This document shows positions 7,625 through 16,909 of a stretch of 38,892 nt of DNA, piece after piece. The stretch is taken from NCBI GenBank assembly GCA_003251175.1, contig QKHC01000080.1:1-38892 (forward strand), given 5' to 3'. A program made the position numbers and the translations under genes. A model generated the notes under the pieces. The model was not told the DNA's origin, searched no databases, and saw nothing but the letters and a program-made list of their open reading frames with translations. The DNA is from Gemmatimonadota bacterium (lineage in GTDB: Bacteria > Gemmatimonadota > Gemmatimonadetes > Gemmatimonadales > GWC2-71-9). How positions within the stretch are numbered: the stretch's first letter is position 1; every line of letters starts with the position of its first letter.

Positions 7625-9853
7625 TCACCGGCCCGCTCCCTGCTCCCCGCTCCCCGCTCCCCGCTCCAGAGAATCCGTCTCCGCCACCAGCCCCTCCCAG
7701 TCCAGCCACGTCGGCCGGCCGCGCAGCCAGTGCTCGAACCACCCCAGCTCCGCCACCACCTTGACCAGCTGGTGGCGCGGTTGACGCAGGCCGTGCGGCT
7801 CGCCCGGGTACACCAGGAGCTCGGTCGGGACACCGAGTTTCTTGAGCGCCATGTGGAGCTCGAGGCCCTGCGGCAGCGGGACCCGCGCGTCCTTCTCGCC
7901 GAACTGGATCAGCGTGGGCGTGCGGGCACGCGTGATGTAGCGCAGCGGTGATTCAGCCCACCAATGCTCCCAGTCGTCCCACGGCTTGTTGGCACCGTCG
8001 CGTCCGGCCTCGCCGCCGAGGTAGTACTCGCGCGTCGCCTGCACATCGGTCTGCGCATACAGGCTGATCCAGTTGGCGACCCCCGCGCCGCTCGAGATCG
8101 CGCGGTAGCGCGTGGTGGTCACGAGGGTCCAGTTGGACCAATGCCCGCCTGCCGACCACCCCATCATCACCAGCGAGTCGGGGTGCGCCACGCCGCGTCC
8201 GATCAGCGTATCCACGCCGCTCTCGATGTCCTCCTGCGCCAGCGGCCAGTAGCTGCCGGCGATGGCGTCCTGGAAGCGCTCCCCGTAGCCAGCGGAGCCG
8301 CGGTAGTTGGGCTGGAAGACGGCGTACCCCCGTCCGGCAAACACGTGCGGATAGGTGCGATAGGTGTCGTCGAAGGCGTTGAGAAACGCTGACGCTGGCC
8401 CCCCATGCAGCTGCACCACCAGCGGATAGCGCCGTGCCGGGTCGTAGCCAACTGGATAGTAGAGCGTCCCCTCGACCAGCGTTCCGTCGCCCGCGCGCCA
8501 GCGCACCGTCTCGTGGCGGGCGAGCGCCAGGGAGTCGATCCACGGGTTCAGTGCGGTGAGCCGGACCCACCGCTCGGGCCGCGACAGCGCCGCGAGCGGA
8601 GCGAGGTACAGATCGGTCGGCGTGCCGCCGTCGGTATAGCGCAGCAGCGCCGTCTCGCCGTCGCGCCCCACCGCGAGGGATAGCACCCCATCCATGGCGG
8701 TGAGCGCTCGCACCGTGCCGCTGGCGACGTCCAGCGCCTGCACGTTGCGGCGCACCCCGTCGGATCCGACGTAGTAGATCCGCCGCCCGTCGGCACTCCA
8801 GGCGCCGAACCCGACGTCGCGGTCGTGCCCCTGTCCCAGCTCGCGCCACGCGCCGTCGGCGCCAACGGGTCGCACGAACACGCGGTCGAGCGTCCCCCAG
8901 GTGAATGCGCGGTCCGCGGTCATCGCCAGCAGACGCGAATCGGGTGAGAAGGCGAGGTCGCGCTCGCGGACGTAGTTGTCGGTGAGCCGCTGCGGCGCGC
9001 CGCCGCGCAGATCCAGCAGGTACACCTCGGAGGCCCGCGGGTCGACGTAGCGGTCGTCGGGGAGCGCACGAAACGCCACCCACCGGCCGTCGCGGGACAG
9101 CGTCGCGTCCGTCACCCGCAGACCGCCGGCGGTGAGCCGCGTCTCCGCACCCCCGATCAGGTCCGCGGCCCACAGGTGCACCGGGGCGCGGGGCTCGTCG
9201 GCGACCCTGACGTCCAGCTGCGCCCGGCGGCGCGCGCGCTGCGTCGAATCGGACTCGTCGGGAGCGGTGAAGTACACCGCCCCGCCCGTCGCCGCCCACC
9301 AGAACGCCTCGACGCCGGTGGCGTGGCGGGTGAGCGGGACCGCCGGTCCCGCACCGTCACCACGCAGCAGCCACACCTGGCGCTGCCCCGGCGGACCGGT
9401 CAGGTAGGCGAGGCGCGCGCCGTCGCTGCTCCACGCCCAGCTCGTCACGCCGTCGGTGGCGGTGGTGACCTGGCGCGCCTCACCGCCGTCGGGACGGAGC
9501 AGGAACAGCTGCTGCTCCCCGCCCTGCCGATCGGACACGAATCCGATCAGCGTCCCGCCGGGACGCCATCGCGGCTCCGCCTCATCGTGCCCCCTGCTGC
9601 GCGTCAGGCGGCGCGTGACGCGACCGTCGGCGCTCACGAGCCACAGGTCGGTGCGCCACTGCCAGTCGGGGAACTCGACCCGCGCGACCTGGTACATGAC
9701 CCACCGTCCATCGGGCGACAGCGCGGCGTCGCCGAGTCGGGCGAAGCGCAGCAAGTCGGCGACGTCCATGGGCTGGCGCGCCACCTGCCCGGCGAGGGGC
9801 ATGGCGAGTGCTCCCACAAGGGCGAGGGGAGCGACGCGGCTGGCACGGGGCAT
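7625..9853 (-). CDS. S9 family peptidase (prolyl oligopeptidase / acylaminoacyl-peptidase type)
   Basis: Signal-like MPRASRVAPLALVGALAMPLAGQ; beta-propeller WD40-like repeats (SPDGRWVMYQVARVEF...); catalytic MMGWSAGGHWSNW, FGEKDARVPLPQG, PGEPHGL. Confidence 0.9.
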   Translation of the reverse strand: MPRASRVAPLALVGALAMPLAGQVARQPMDVADLLRFARLGDAALSPDGRWVMYQVARVEFPDWQWRTDLWLVSADGRVTRRLTRSRGHDEAEPRWRPGGTLIGFVSDRQGGEQQLFLLRPDGGEARQVTTATDGVTSWAWSSDGARLAYLTGPPGQRQVWLLRGDGAGPAVPLTRHATGVEAFWWAATGGAVYFTAPDESDSTQRARRRAQLDVRVADEPRAPVHLWAADLIGGAETRLTAGGLRVTDATLSRDGRWVAFRALPDDRYVDPRASEVYLLDLRGGAPQRLTDNYVRERDLAFSPDSRLLAMTADRAFTWGTLDRVFVRPVGADGAWRELGQGHDRDVGFGAWSADGRRIYYVGSDGVRRNVQALDVASGTVRALTAMDGVLSLAVGRDGETALLRYTDGGTPTDLYLAPLAALSRPERWVRLTALNPWIDSLALARHETVRWRAGDGTLVEGTLYYPVGYDPARRYPLVVQLHGGPASAFLNAFDDTYRTYPHVFAGRGYAVFQPNYRGSAGYGERFQDAIAGSYWPLAQEDIESGVDTLIGRGVAHPDSLVMMGWSAGGHWSNWTLVTTTRYRAISSGAGVANWISLYAQTDVQATREYYLGGEAGRDGANKPWDDWEHWWAESPLRYITRARTPTLIQFGEKDARVPLPQGLELHMALKKLGVPTELLVYPGEPHGLRQPRHQLVKVVAELGWFEHWLRGRPTWLDWEGLVAETDSLERGAGSGEQGAGR
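7635..7669. repeat. Heptamer tandem array, 5 units of GCTCCCC (first and last imperfect)
   Basis: GCTCCCT GCTCCCC GCTCCCC GCTCCCC GCTCCAG read directly; lies inside the 3' end of the S9 peptidase ORF. Confidence 0.9.
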
Positions 9854-10056
9854 TGGCTCGGTCCACCGATCTCGGATGCCGGAATCTGACGTGGCGTGTA
9901 CCGTTGCGATACCGCCTGTTGCGGGGGGATAGTCCGGAGGCACTGGTTCCGCTGAACCCGCTCGCGGCGCAACTTTCCGGCGCGCTCGCGCGTCTAGCTC
10001 AGCATAGACGCCGTCGTACCTTCCCCAGCGACCCACACCCGGAGGAGACCCCTCGT

Positions 10057-12678
10057 ATGATCCGATCGCTCGCGACCGCGCTCGCCGTCCTGGCGGCCGC
10101 CGCTCCGGCCCCCGCGCAGGGCACCCGTGCCGGTGCCAGCCGCGACTCCGCGCCCTCGAGCCCGTTCAAGAAGTTCGACGACGTGGTGAAGGGCGCCACG
10201 CATCGTGCCGGCTTCTTCGACACCTACGAGAAGGGCGACAATCTCTACCTGGTGATCCCGGCTGACCGGGTGGGCCAGGACTTCCTGATGGAGTACAAGA
10301 TCGCCCAGGGCGTCGGCGCCAACGGGCTGTTCGGCGGCACGATGCTGTCGATCTTCGAGGGCAACGTGGTCGCCCTCGAGCGGCACGGCGACCGCGTCTT
10401 CCTGGTGCAGCGGCCCCACCGCTTCACCGCCAGCGAGGGCGGCGCGGCGGCCCGCGCCGTGGATCTCACGTTCAGCCCCTCGGTGCTCGAGTCGGCCAAG
10501 ATCGAATCGATGCGCGACGACTCGGCGCTGGTGATCAACGTCGCAGACTGGGTCGTGTCGGACCTGTCGGAGATCAGCCGACGCATCCGCTTCGCGGTGT
10601 CGACGACCCCGGGCCGACCGGGACAGGCGGGCTTCGACAAGAGCCGCAGCTACATCGAATCCGTGAAGGGCTTCCCCGATAACCTCAACGTTCGCGTGAA
10701 GCTCACCTTCAAGCCGTCGGAGCCGGTGAACTGGGCGTCCACCCCCGATGGGCGCTACATCTCCCTGTCGATCTTCTATACCTTCGCGCGACTTCCCGAG
10801 CATCCGATGACACCCCGCCTCGGCGACGACCGGGTGGGTAACTTCTGGACGATCCACAAGGACTTTTCGCAGGAAGACTCGTCCTTCTTCGTGCGGTACG
10901 TGAACCGCTGGCGGCTCGAGCCCGGAGAGCGGGTCGGCGACCTGTGGCGCCCGAAGCAGCCGATCACCTATTACATCGACCCCAACGTGCCGGAGGAATA
11001 CCGCGCCGGGTTCACCGCGGGCGTCGAGGCGTGGAACCGTGCCTTCGAGGCGGCAGGCTGGAAGGACGCGATTCGCGCGCTGCCGCTCCCCGAGGGCGCC
11101 GACCCCGAAGACATCCGCTACGCCACCTTGCGCTGGAACGTCTCGGACGACCCGGGCTATGGCGCCATCGGTCCCTCGGTGGTGGACCCGCGCACGGGTG
11201 AGGTTCTCGATGCCGACATCCTGTTCGAAGCGAACATGTTCGTCGGTTTCCGCTCGGCATGGCGCAACCTCATCAACCCCGCCACGGCGGCGGAGGCGTT
11301 CCAGCAGACCCTCGAGCTGCCCGAGAGCGACCTGCGCCTGCTGGCGGCGGGGGGCGAGCTGGCGAGCTTCGGCACGGCCCTGGTCGAGCAGGGCGGCCTG
11401 CTGCAGGCGGTGCTCGCCGAGCGCGGCGAGATCGCGCCCGGAGACCCCGTGCCGATGTCGTACGTGAACGAGGTGGTGAAGTGGGTCACGATGCATGAGG
11501 TGGGTCACACCCTCGGTCTGCAGCACAACTTCCGCTCGTCGGCCTCGACGCCGCTGGCCCGGCTGCACGACCGCGCCTGGGCCGACTCCAATGGCGTGTT
11601 CAGCTCGGTGATGGAGTATCCCACAGCGAACGTCGCGCCCAGGGGCACGCCCAACGGGTACTACTACAACCCCGGCGTGGGCTCGTATGATCGGTGGGCA
11701 ATCGCCTTCGCCTACAGCGCCGACGCCGCGCGGGCAGCCGAGCTGGCGCGTCAGGTCGCGGACCCGCGGCACCTGTTCGGCACCAACGCGGAGGCCGGCG
11801 GCCCCGGGGCGCTCGATCCGACCATCAACGTCTACGACCTCTCCGCCGATCCCCTCGGTTGGGGCAAGCAGCGCACGGCCATCGTGCGCGACCTGTGGAG
11901 CTCGCTGCCGGACCACGTGCTGGCCGACAACACGCGCTACAACGAGCTGGCGGTGGCGTTCCAGGGCCTGTTGAACGACTACGCCCGCGCGGTTGCGCCC
12001 GCCCTCAAGTACGTCGGCGGACAGTACATCAACCGCGACCACGCCGGCGACCCCAATGGCCGCATGCCGTTCGTGAACGTGCCGCGGGCCCAGCAGCGGG
12101 AAGCGCTGAGCTTCGTCACCGAGGCGCTGTTCTCGGAACGCGCGCTCGCCGTCCCGGCGACGGTGCTGCAGCGGTTCGGCTCGAACCGCTGGATCATGGA
12201 CTGGAGCGGATCGTCCACGTGGAACGGCCGGCTCGACTACCCCTACCACGAGCAGATGGCCGCCCTCCAGTCCGCCGCGCTCGCGCAGCTGCTGCACCCC
12301 TTCCGGCTGGCCCGCATCCGCGACGCCGAGACGAAGTACGGGACGGCCAACGTCGTCACCATCCCTGAGGTGATGGACGCGGTGACCCGCGCGGTGTGGG
12401 CGGAGGCCTGGACGGCGCCGGGCCGCGACGTGTCCGCGCTGCGGCGCGACCTGCAGCGGGCGTACGTGGAGCAGCTGGCGGGGATGCTCAACGAGCCGCC
12501 GGAGCGGCTGCCCGCCGACGCCCGCGCGGTGGCCCGCGCCCAGCTGACCGAACTCAACCGCCGACTGGCGGCGCGCCTTTCGCCCCCGGCGCAGTTCGAC
12601 GCCTACACCACCGCCCACTACCAGGAAATGCGCGCGTGGATCGGCAAGGCGCTGGAAGCGGGGATGCAGGTGAAATAG
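10057..12678 (+). CDS. Zinc-dependent metalloprotease (DUF5117/DUF5118/DUF4953-type)
   Basis: Signal peptide; FKKFDDVVKGATHRAGFFDTYEKGDNLYLVIP...; zincin motif VTMHEVGHTLGLQHNF. Confidence 0.9.
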   Translation: MIRSLATALAVLAAAAPAPAQGTRAGASRDSAPSSPFKKFDDVVKGATHRAGFFDTYEKGDNLYLVIPADRVGQDFLMEYKIAQGVGANGLFGGTMLSIFEGNVVALERHGDRVFLVQRPHRFTASEGGAAARAVDLTFSPSVLESAKIESMRDDSALVINVADWVVSDLSEISRRIRFAVSTTPGRPGQAGFDKSRSYIESVKGFPDNLNVRVKLTFKPSEPVNWASTPDGRYISLSIFYTFARLPEHPMTPRLGDDRVGNFWTIHKDFSQEDSSFFVRYVNRWRLEPGERVGDLWRPKQPITYYIDPNVPEEYRAGFTAGVEAWNRAFEAAGWKDAIRALPLPEGADPEDIRYATLRWNVSDDPGYGAIGPSVVDPRTGEVLDADILFEANMFVGFRSAWRNLINPATAAEAFQQTLELPESDLRLLAAGGELASFGTALVEQGGLLQAVLAERGEIAPGDPVPMSYVNEVVKWVTMHEVGHTLGLQHNFRSSASTPLARLHDRAWADSNGVFSSVMEYPTANVAPRGTPNGYYYNPGVGSYDRWAIAFAYSADAARAAELARQVADPRHLFGTNAEAGGPGALDPTINVYDLSADPLGWGKQRTAIVRDLWSSLPDHVLADNTRYNELAVAFQGLLNDYARAVAPALKYVGGQYINRDHAGDPNGRMPFVNVPRAQQREALSFVTEALFSERALAVPATVLQRFGSNRWIMDWSGSSTWNGRLDYPYHEQMAALQSAALAQLLHPFRLARIRDAETKYGTANVVTIPEVMDAVTRAVWAEAWTAPGRDVSALRRDLQRAYVEQLAGMLNEPPERLPADARAVARAQLTELNRRLAARLSPPAQFDAYTTAHYQEMRAWIGKALEAGMQVK

Positions 12679-12682
12679 ACAT

Positions 12683-12742
12683 TGCGGAAGTGGGAATGCG
12701 GAATGTGCGCGCACGGCGCCATTCCGCATTCCCTATTCCGCA
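12683..12742. terminator. Long imperfect hairpin between convergent genes (candidate bidirectional terminator / REP-like palindrome)
   Basis: Left arm TGCGGAAGTGGGAATGCGGAATG (12683-12705), right arm CATTCCGCATTCCCTATTCCGCA (12720-12742): 21 of 23 positions complementary, 14-nt loop. Confidence 0.65.
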
Positions 12743-12746
12743 TCAG

Positions 12747-13322
12747 CTACCGCCTCCGCATCGCCCCCGCCACGACGAGCCCCACCACTCCCAGCCCTGC
12801 GAGCAGCACCACCGGGCTCCGCCCTGTCCCGGGGGCGGCGGCGAGCGACGCGGCGTGGGCGCGCAGAGCCGACTCCACGTCTGCCGGAGAGACCGGCCGC
12901 GGCCCCCGGCCCTGGGTCGGGACGGTAACGCCGACGACCGCACCCTCCGCGATACGGACGATCGCCGTTGCAGCGTCGTGACGCTCCTCACCCTGCCGCA
13001 CCGTGATGGCGAGCACCCAGGCGCCATCGCTCGGCGCTGCGTAGCGCAGCGCGTACACCCCCGGCCACGGCGTCTCGGTGAACTCCAGCGGCTGCGAGCG
13101 CCGCTGCCCCCGCACCAGCCCTTCGGCGGTTCCGCTCACCGGGAATCCGACCGGTGTGCCGTGGTGGTACGCGTGCACCAGCAGCAGCGCGCCACGGGAG
13201 CCGGGGTGGAGCGGGTTGGCCGGGATCTCGATCCCGACCCATGGCGGCCCGGCAGCGGCAGGGGCGGTGCCGAGGACGATCACCAGTGCCGCGAGCACGA
13301 GCGAGCGGATCGTCAACGTCAT
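12747..13322 (-). CDS. Secreted hypothetical protein with C-terminal TM anchor and arginine tail
   Basis: N-terminal signal MTLTIRSLVLAALVIVLGTAPAAA; C-terminal SPVVLLAGLGVVGLVVAGAMRRR; high GC3 frame. Confidence 0.65.
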   Translation of the reverse strand: MTLTIRSLVLAALVIVLGTAPAAAGPPWVGIEIPANPLHPGSRGALLLVHAYHHGTPVGFPVSGTAEGLVRGQRRSQPLEFTETPWPGVYALRYAAPSDGAWVLAITVRQGEERHDAATAIVRIAEGAVVGVTVPTQGRGPRPVSPADVESALRAHAASLAAAPGTGRSPVVLLAGLGVVGLVVAGAMRRR

Positions 13323-13375
13323 GACATCCTCCGGTTGGTGTACAGACGGTCGGATGCCGCTCGCGCTCCCGCGGT

Positions 13376-14512
13376 TTACGATCCGGCCCGCGGAGGGATG
13401 AGACGCATGCGTTTCTTCTTCTTGATGAGGGCGCCGGCGTCGCGCTCGAGGCGCGGCGGACGGATGGCGTCCCACCAGCGGTTGACGGCCCGCGTGTCGA
13501 GCGCCAGCGCCGCCGCGCGCTCCACACCGGCGGGCGGCGGGGCGAGCACCACCAGCCGCTCGTACACGGCGACGCGCGTCGCCCCCGCCGTGCGCGTCAG
13601 CAGGTTCATCAGGGACACGGCGTCCTCCGGGCGCGCGGCCGCGAGCACCTCGCCCAGCGCCGCCTCCCCGCCCGTCCCGGCGTCGAACGCAGCCAGGGCG
13701 TCGCGCAGAACCGGCGGCGCGCCCGCCACGTACGGCGTTCCCGGCCCGCGGCGCGGGTCGATCGGCGCATAGGCGTCGTAGGGCACCGTCACCAGATCCG
13801 AGTCCCGTGCGAGCTCGACCCATCCCGCGGTGACATGCAGCAGGCCCGCCCCGAGCGAGTCCACCGTGAGCGCATACGCGCATCCGAGATCGGTGGCCAC
13901 GGCCGCCGGGGTTTCCACCACGAAGCGGCGGGGAGCAGCGGTGATTTCGGCGTACACCGCGCCCCGTGCGAGCATCAGGCGGTGCTCGCCCCCACCGGCG
14001 GAAACCACCCGCGCCCGGCTCCCAGGGCTCAGCGCCACCATACCGATGTCCCCAACCCGGAACCGTACCGAGTCGCCCGCCCCGGTCTCGATCCAGCGGC
14101 CCGGCCGCAGCCGACCGCTCGACGGCGCCGGCGCGCCGTCGACCGTCACACGCCCCCGCGCGACCGAGTACTCCCAGCCCATCGACCGGCGCGCTGTCCA
14201 CCAGATCATCCCGAGGCCCAGCACCAGCAGCGCCGCCAACGGCAGCGGCAGCCAGCGCATCACGGAACGTCCTGCTCCCCGCTCCTGACTCCCCGCCGTG
14301 ATCCTCGCCTCGATCCCCCCCCACAGATCCCGATCCGGGGCGATGCTGCGGGGCAGCGCCCGGGCGGCGCCCAGCAGCGCGGCGAGCGCCGCCGCCTCGG
14401 CCCGACACGCCGCGCAGCTCGCGAGGTGCGCCTCGACCGCGACTCGCGCGGCAGCGTCGAGCGAGCCGTCGGCGTACCCGTTGAGCCGAGCCTCGTCCGG
14501 GTGAGTGCTCAT
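13376..14512 (-). CDS. Zinc-finger anti-sigma / FecR-domain membrane protein
   Basis: ZAS-like HxxxCxxC (EAHLASCAACRAE), TM segment WLPLPLAALLVLGLGMIWW, FecR-like GRWIETGAGDSVRFRVGDIGMVALSPGSRARVV...RGAVYAEI...FVVETPAAVATDLGCAYALTV; overlaps the sigma gene. Confidence 0.85.
   Translation of the reverse strand: MSTHPDEARLNGYADGSLDAAARVAVEAHLASCAACRAEAAALAALLGAARALPRSIAPDRDLWGGIEARITAGSQERGAGRSVMRWLPLPLAALLVLGLGMIWWTARRSMGWEYSVARGRVTVDGAPAPSSGRLRPGRWIETGAGDSVRFRVGDIGMVALSPGSRARVVSAGGGEHRLMLARGAVYAEITAAPRRFVVETPAAVATDLGCAYALTVDSLGAGLLHVTAGWVELARDSDLVTVPYDAYAPIDPRRGPGTPYVAGAPPVLRDALAAFDAGTGGEAALGEVLAAARPEDAVSLMNLLTRTAGATRVAVYERLVVLAPPPAGVERAAALALDTRAVNRWWDAIRPPRLERDAGALIKKKKRMRLIPPRAGS
14274..14294. 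repeat. Three degenerate GCTCCCC heptamers inside the anti-sigma/FecR gene
   Basis: GCTCCCC GCTCCTG ACTCCCC; 15-nt identity CCTGCTCCCCGCTCC with 7639-7653. Confidence 0.7.
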
Positions 14513-15084
14513 CGCTCGAGCCACTGGCGCAACAGGCGCCGCGCCCGGAACAGCTGGGCCTTGGAGGTCCCGGTCGCGATCCCCAGCATCCCGGCGATCT
14601 CGACGTGTCCGTACCCTTCGACGTCGAACAACAGGAACACCTCCCGCGCTCCTTCCGGCAGCCTGGCCAGCGCCCGCTCGAGGTCGAGCGCCAGACCCGG
14701 CGCGTCACCGTGCGGGGGGGGCGCCAGCGCTTCGGGGTCCTCGGAGGACGCGACGCGTCGCTCCCGGCGCCCGCGGGCGCGTCGTGCCATCAGCACCGTG
14801 TTGACGGCCAGCCGATGGAGCCAGGTCCCGAAGGCGCTCTCGCCCCTGAAACTGCCCAGCTTCTCCCAGGCCCGGACGAACACGTCCTGCGTCAGCTCCT
14901 CCGCCTCCTGGCGGTCGCCGCTCAACCGCAGGCACAGCGCGTACACCCGCCCCACGTGGGCGTCGTAGACGGCGCGGAATGCCGCGGCGTCACCCGCCTG
15001 CGCCCGCCGGATCGCGTCCGTCACGCGCGCGTGGACACCCGGCGGCGGACGATCCGGACCTGCGGGGACGGCGTCGGGCCACAC
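14509..15084 (-). CDS. ECF-type RNA polymerase sigma-70 factor
   Basis: Region 2 DAHVGRVYALCLRLSGDRQEAEELTQDVFVRAWEKLGSFRGESAFGTWLHRLAVN; region 4 ARLPEGAREVFLLFDVEGYGHVEIAGMLGIATGTSKAQLFRARRLLR; start codon uncertain. Confidence 0.92.
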   Translation of the reverse strand: MWPDAVPAGPDRPPPGVHARVTDAIRRAQAGDAAAFRAVYDAHVGRVYALCLRLSGDRQEAEELTQDVFVRAWEKLGSFRGESAFGTWLHRLAVNTVLMARRARGRRERRVASSEDPEALAPPPHGDAPGLALDLERALARLPEGAREVFLLFDVEGYGHVEIAGMLGIATGTSKAQLFRARRLLRQWLER

Positions 15085-15127
15085 GCGAGTGAGATGCCGC
15101 CCGCGCGGTCAGGGTTGATACGGATGC

Positions 15128-16909
15128 TCAGGGAATGCGGATGCCGGGGATGCCGCGCGTCACCTGACGCAGCTGCTGCTCCAGCAGCTGCTCCGCCTCG
15201 GCGAGCTGTGTGCGCTCCACGCCGAGGCGCTGCGCGGCGTCGTCGGACAGCGCGGTCAGACGCTGTCGTGCCGCCGCCAGCTGCGGGGCGACGGCCGAAT
15301 CCACCTGGGCGCGGAGCTTGCGCTCGGCGGTGGCGACCTCCTCGCCGAGGACGGCGGCGAGCCGCTGCGACAGCACCGCGTCGAGGTTGGACCGGACGCT
15401 GAGGCGCGGCGCGGCGAGGCTGCCGCCCAGCTCGGCGGCGAGCTCGATCTGGTCGATCCCCGTGAGCACGCGCTCGACCAGGCGCTGGATGTCGGACCCG
15501 CGAGGCGCGGCGCTGTCGCGCACCCAGCTGGTGGCCGGCGCGCGCACGCGCCAGGCACCCCGCAGCCGGTCGCCATCGAGGGCAAAACTCAAGCCCACGG
15601 TGCCGCGTCCCGGCTCGAGCCGCAGCGGCAGCCCCGGGATGGTGATCGCCGGGAGCGCCATGCCGCCGATCTCGGCGCCCCCCGAGTCGCGAGGCGTCGC
15701 CGTGACGTGGTCGATCACCGCGCCGGCGGTCACGGCGGGCCCGCGGGCGCTGAACGTGGTGGGACGGCCATACACCGCCGGGGCGCTGGTGAGTCCTTCC
15801 AGTCTCCCGCTGAACGATTTGGGATCGTTGGATTCCGCCGCCAGGGTGAGCGACAGCTCCCCCTCGCGCAGCAGGAACCCGGGGTAGGCGCGCTCGCGGG
15901 GGAACCGCACGTCGGTGCCGTCGCGCCGCAGCCGCTTGGCCGCGGGCGTTTCGCGCGGCCGCAGGCCCGGCGGCAGGTATTCGCGGCCCAGCTGCGCCCA
16001 GTACAACGCGCGCTGGAAGCGCCGGATCGCCGCTGTCCCGAACAGCGCCGCGGCCAGATTGGGGGCGTCGAGCGACGGCAGCTGCACCAGGCTGCGGGCG
16101 AAGGCGTAGTCGCGCTGGCGCGCCGCCTCGAGGCCGCGGACCCCCGCGCTGAGGGAGTCGAGCCCCGCGCGCACCGCGCGCTCGAGACCGCTCACCTGCC
16201 CTTCGAGCTGCTTGAGACCGTCGAGCTGGCGGCGCGCGTCGTTGATCAGTGCCAGGTCGGTGGGCCGCGCCGTCTTGAGCCGCTCCGCCAGCGTACGCGC
16301 GCTGTCGATCCTGGGGCGGACGTCCAGCCCCGCGAGCTGCGCCATCCACGCCGTCCGGCTCGAATCGGCCCGCGTGACCACCGCCTCAGCCGCGGAGACG
16401 GTCTCCAGACGGCGCAGGTCGAGTTGGCCCACGTCGATCGTGCCGCCCGCCAGCTGCAGCGCCGGGATGCGGAATCGCTCGCCCCATTCGGCCACCTGCG
16501 CGCCGACGCTGCGGGTAGCCGCCGCCTGGCCCTCGCGCGGCACCAGCCCGGAGGTCGTCCGCGTCGTACCGAAGCGCAGGCCGTTCGCCGCCAGTCGATC
16601 GATCACCACCTTCTTCTCGAGCAGCGGCAGCACGTCGATGTCCGCCACCAGCTCGTCGGCCTGGAGCAGGTTCCTGAACGCCTCGAACGGGCTGGCGACC
16701 GTGAGACCGCGGATCTCGATGCGACCCCCGGCGAGATCGATGTGCAGTCGGTCGATGTCCACGCGGGCGCCGAGGATCGCCGTCCCGACTTCCTCGCTGG
16801 TCTGGCGCGCGACCCGGTCCGCGAACAGCCACCACAGCACCACCAGGGCCACGGCGAACAGCAGCAACGGACCGATCGCCTTCCAGCGGAAGATCTTGAT
16901 CCGTCCCAC
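15128..16909 (-). CDS. TIGR03545 family protein
   Basis: MGRIKIFRWKAIGPLLLFAVALVVLWWLFADRVARQTSEEVGTAILGARVDIDRLHIDL...; next to a TIGR03546 gene, a known pairing. Confidence 0.75.
   Translation of the reverse strand: MGRIKIFRWKAIGPLLLFAVALVVLWWLFADRVARQTSEEVGTAILGARVDIDRLHIDLAGGRIEIRGLTVASPFEAFRNLLQADELVADIDVLPLLEKKVVIDRLAANGLRFGTTRTTSGLVPREGQAAATRSVGAQVAEWGERFRIPALQLAGGTIDVGQLDLRRLETVSAAEAVVTRADSSRTAWMAQLAGLDVRPRIDSARTLAERLKTARPTDLALINDARRQLDGLKQLEGQVSGLERAVRAGLDSLSAGVRGLEAARQRDYAFARSLVQLPSLDAPNLAAALFGTAAIRRFQRALYWAQLGREYLPPGLRPRETPAAKRLRRDGTDVRFPRERAYPGFLLREGELSLTLAAESNDPKSFSGRLEGLTSAPAVYGRPTTFSARGPAVTAGAVIDHVTATPRDSGGAEIGGMALPAITIPGLPLRLEPGRGTVGLSFALDGDRLRGAWRVRAPATSWVRDSAAPRGSDIQRLVERVLTGIDQIELAAELGGSLAAPRLSVRSNLDAVLSQRLAAVLGEEVATAERKLRAQVDSAVAPQLAAARQRLTALSDDAAQRLGVERTQLAEAEQLLEQQLRQVTRGIPGIRIP

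Noticed and set aside
6197-7951. 584-aa plus-strand ORF
   Set aside because: Antisense of APC permease and S9 peptidase; no domain signal
9994-12729. 911-aa minus-strand ORF
   Set aside because: Antisense shadow of the zinc metalloprotease, which has clear catalytic motifs
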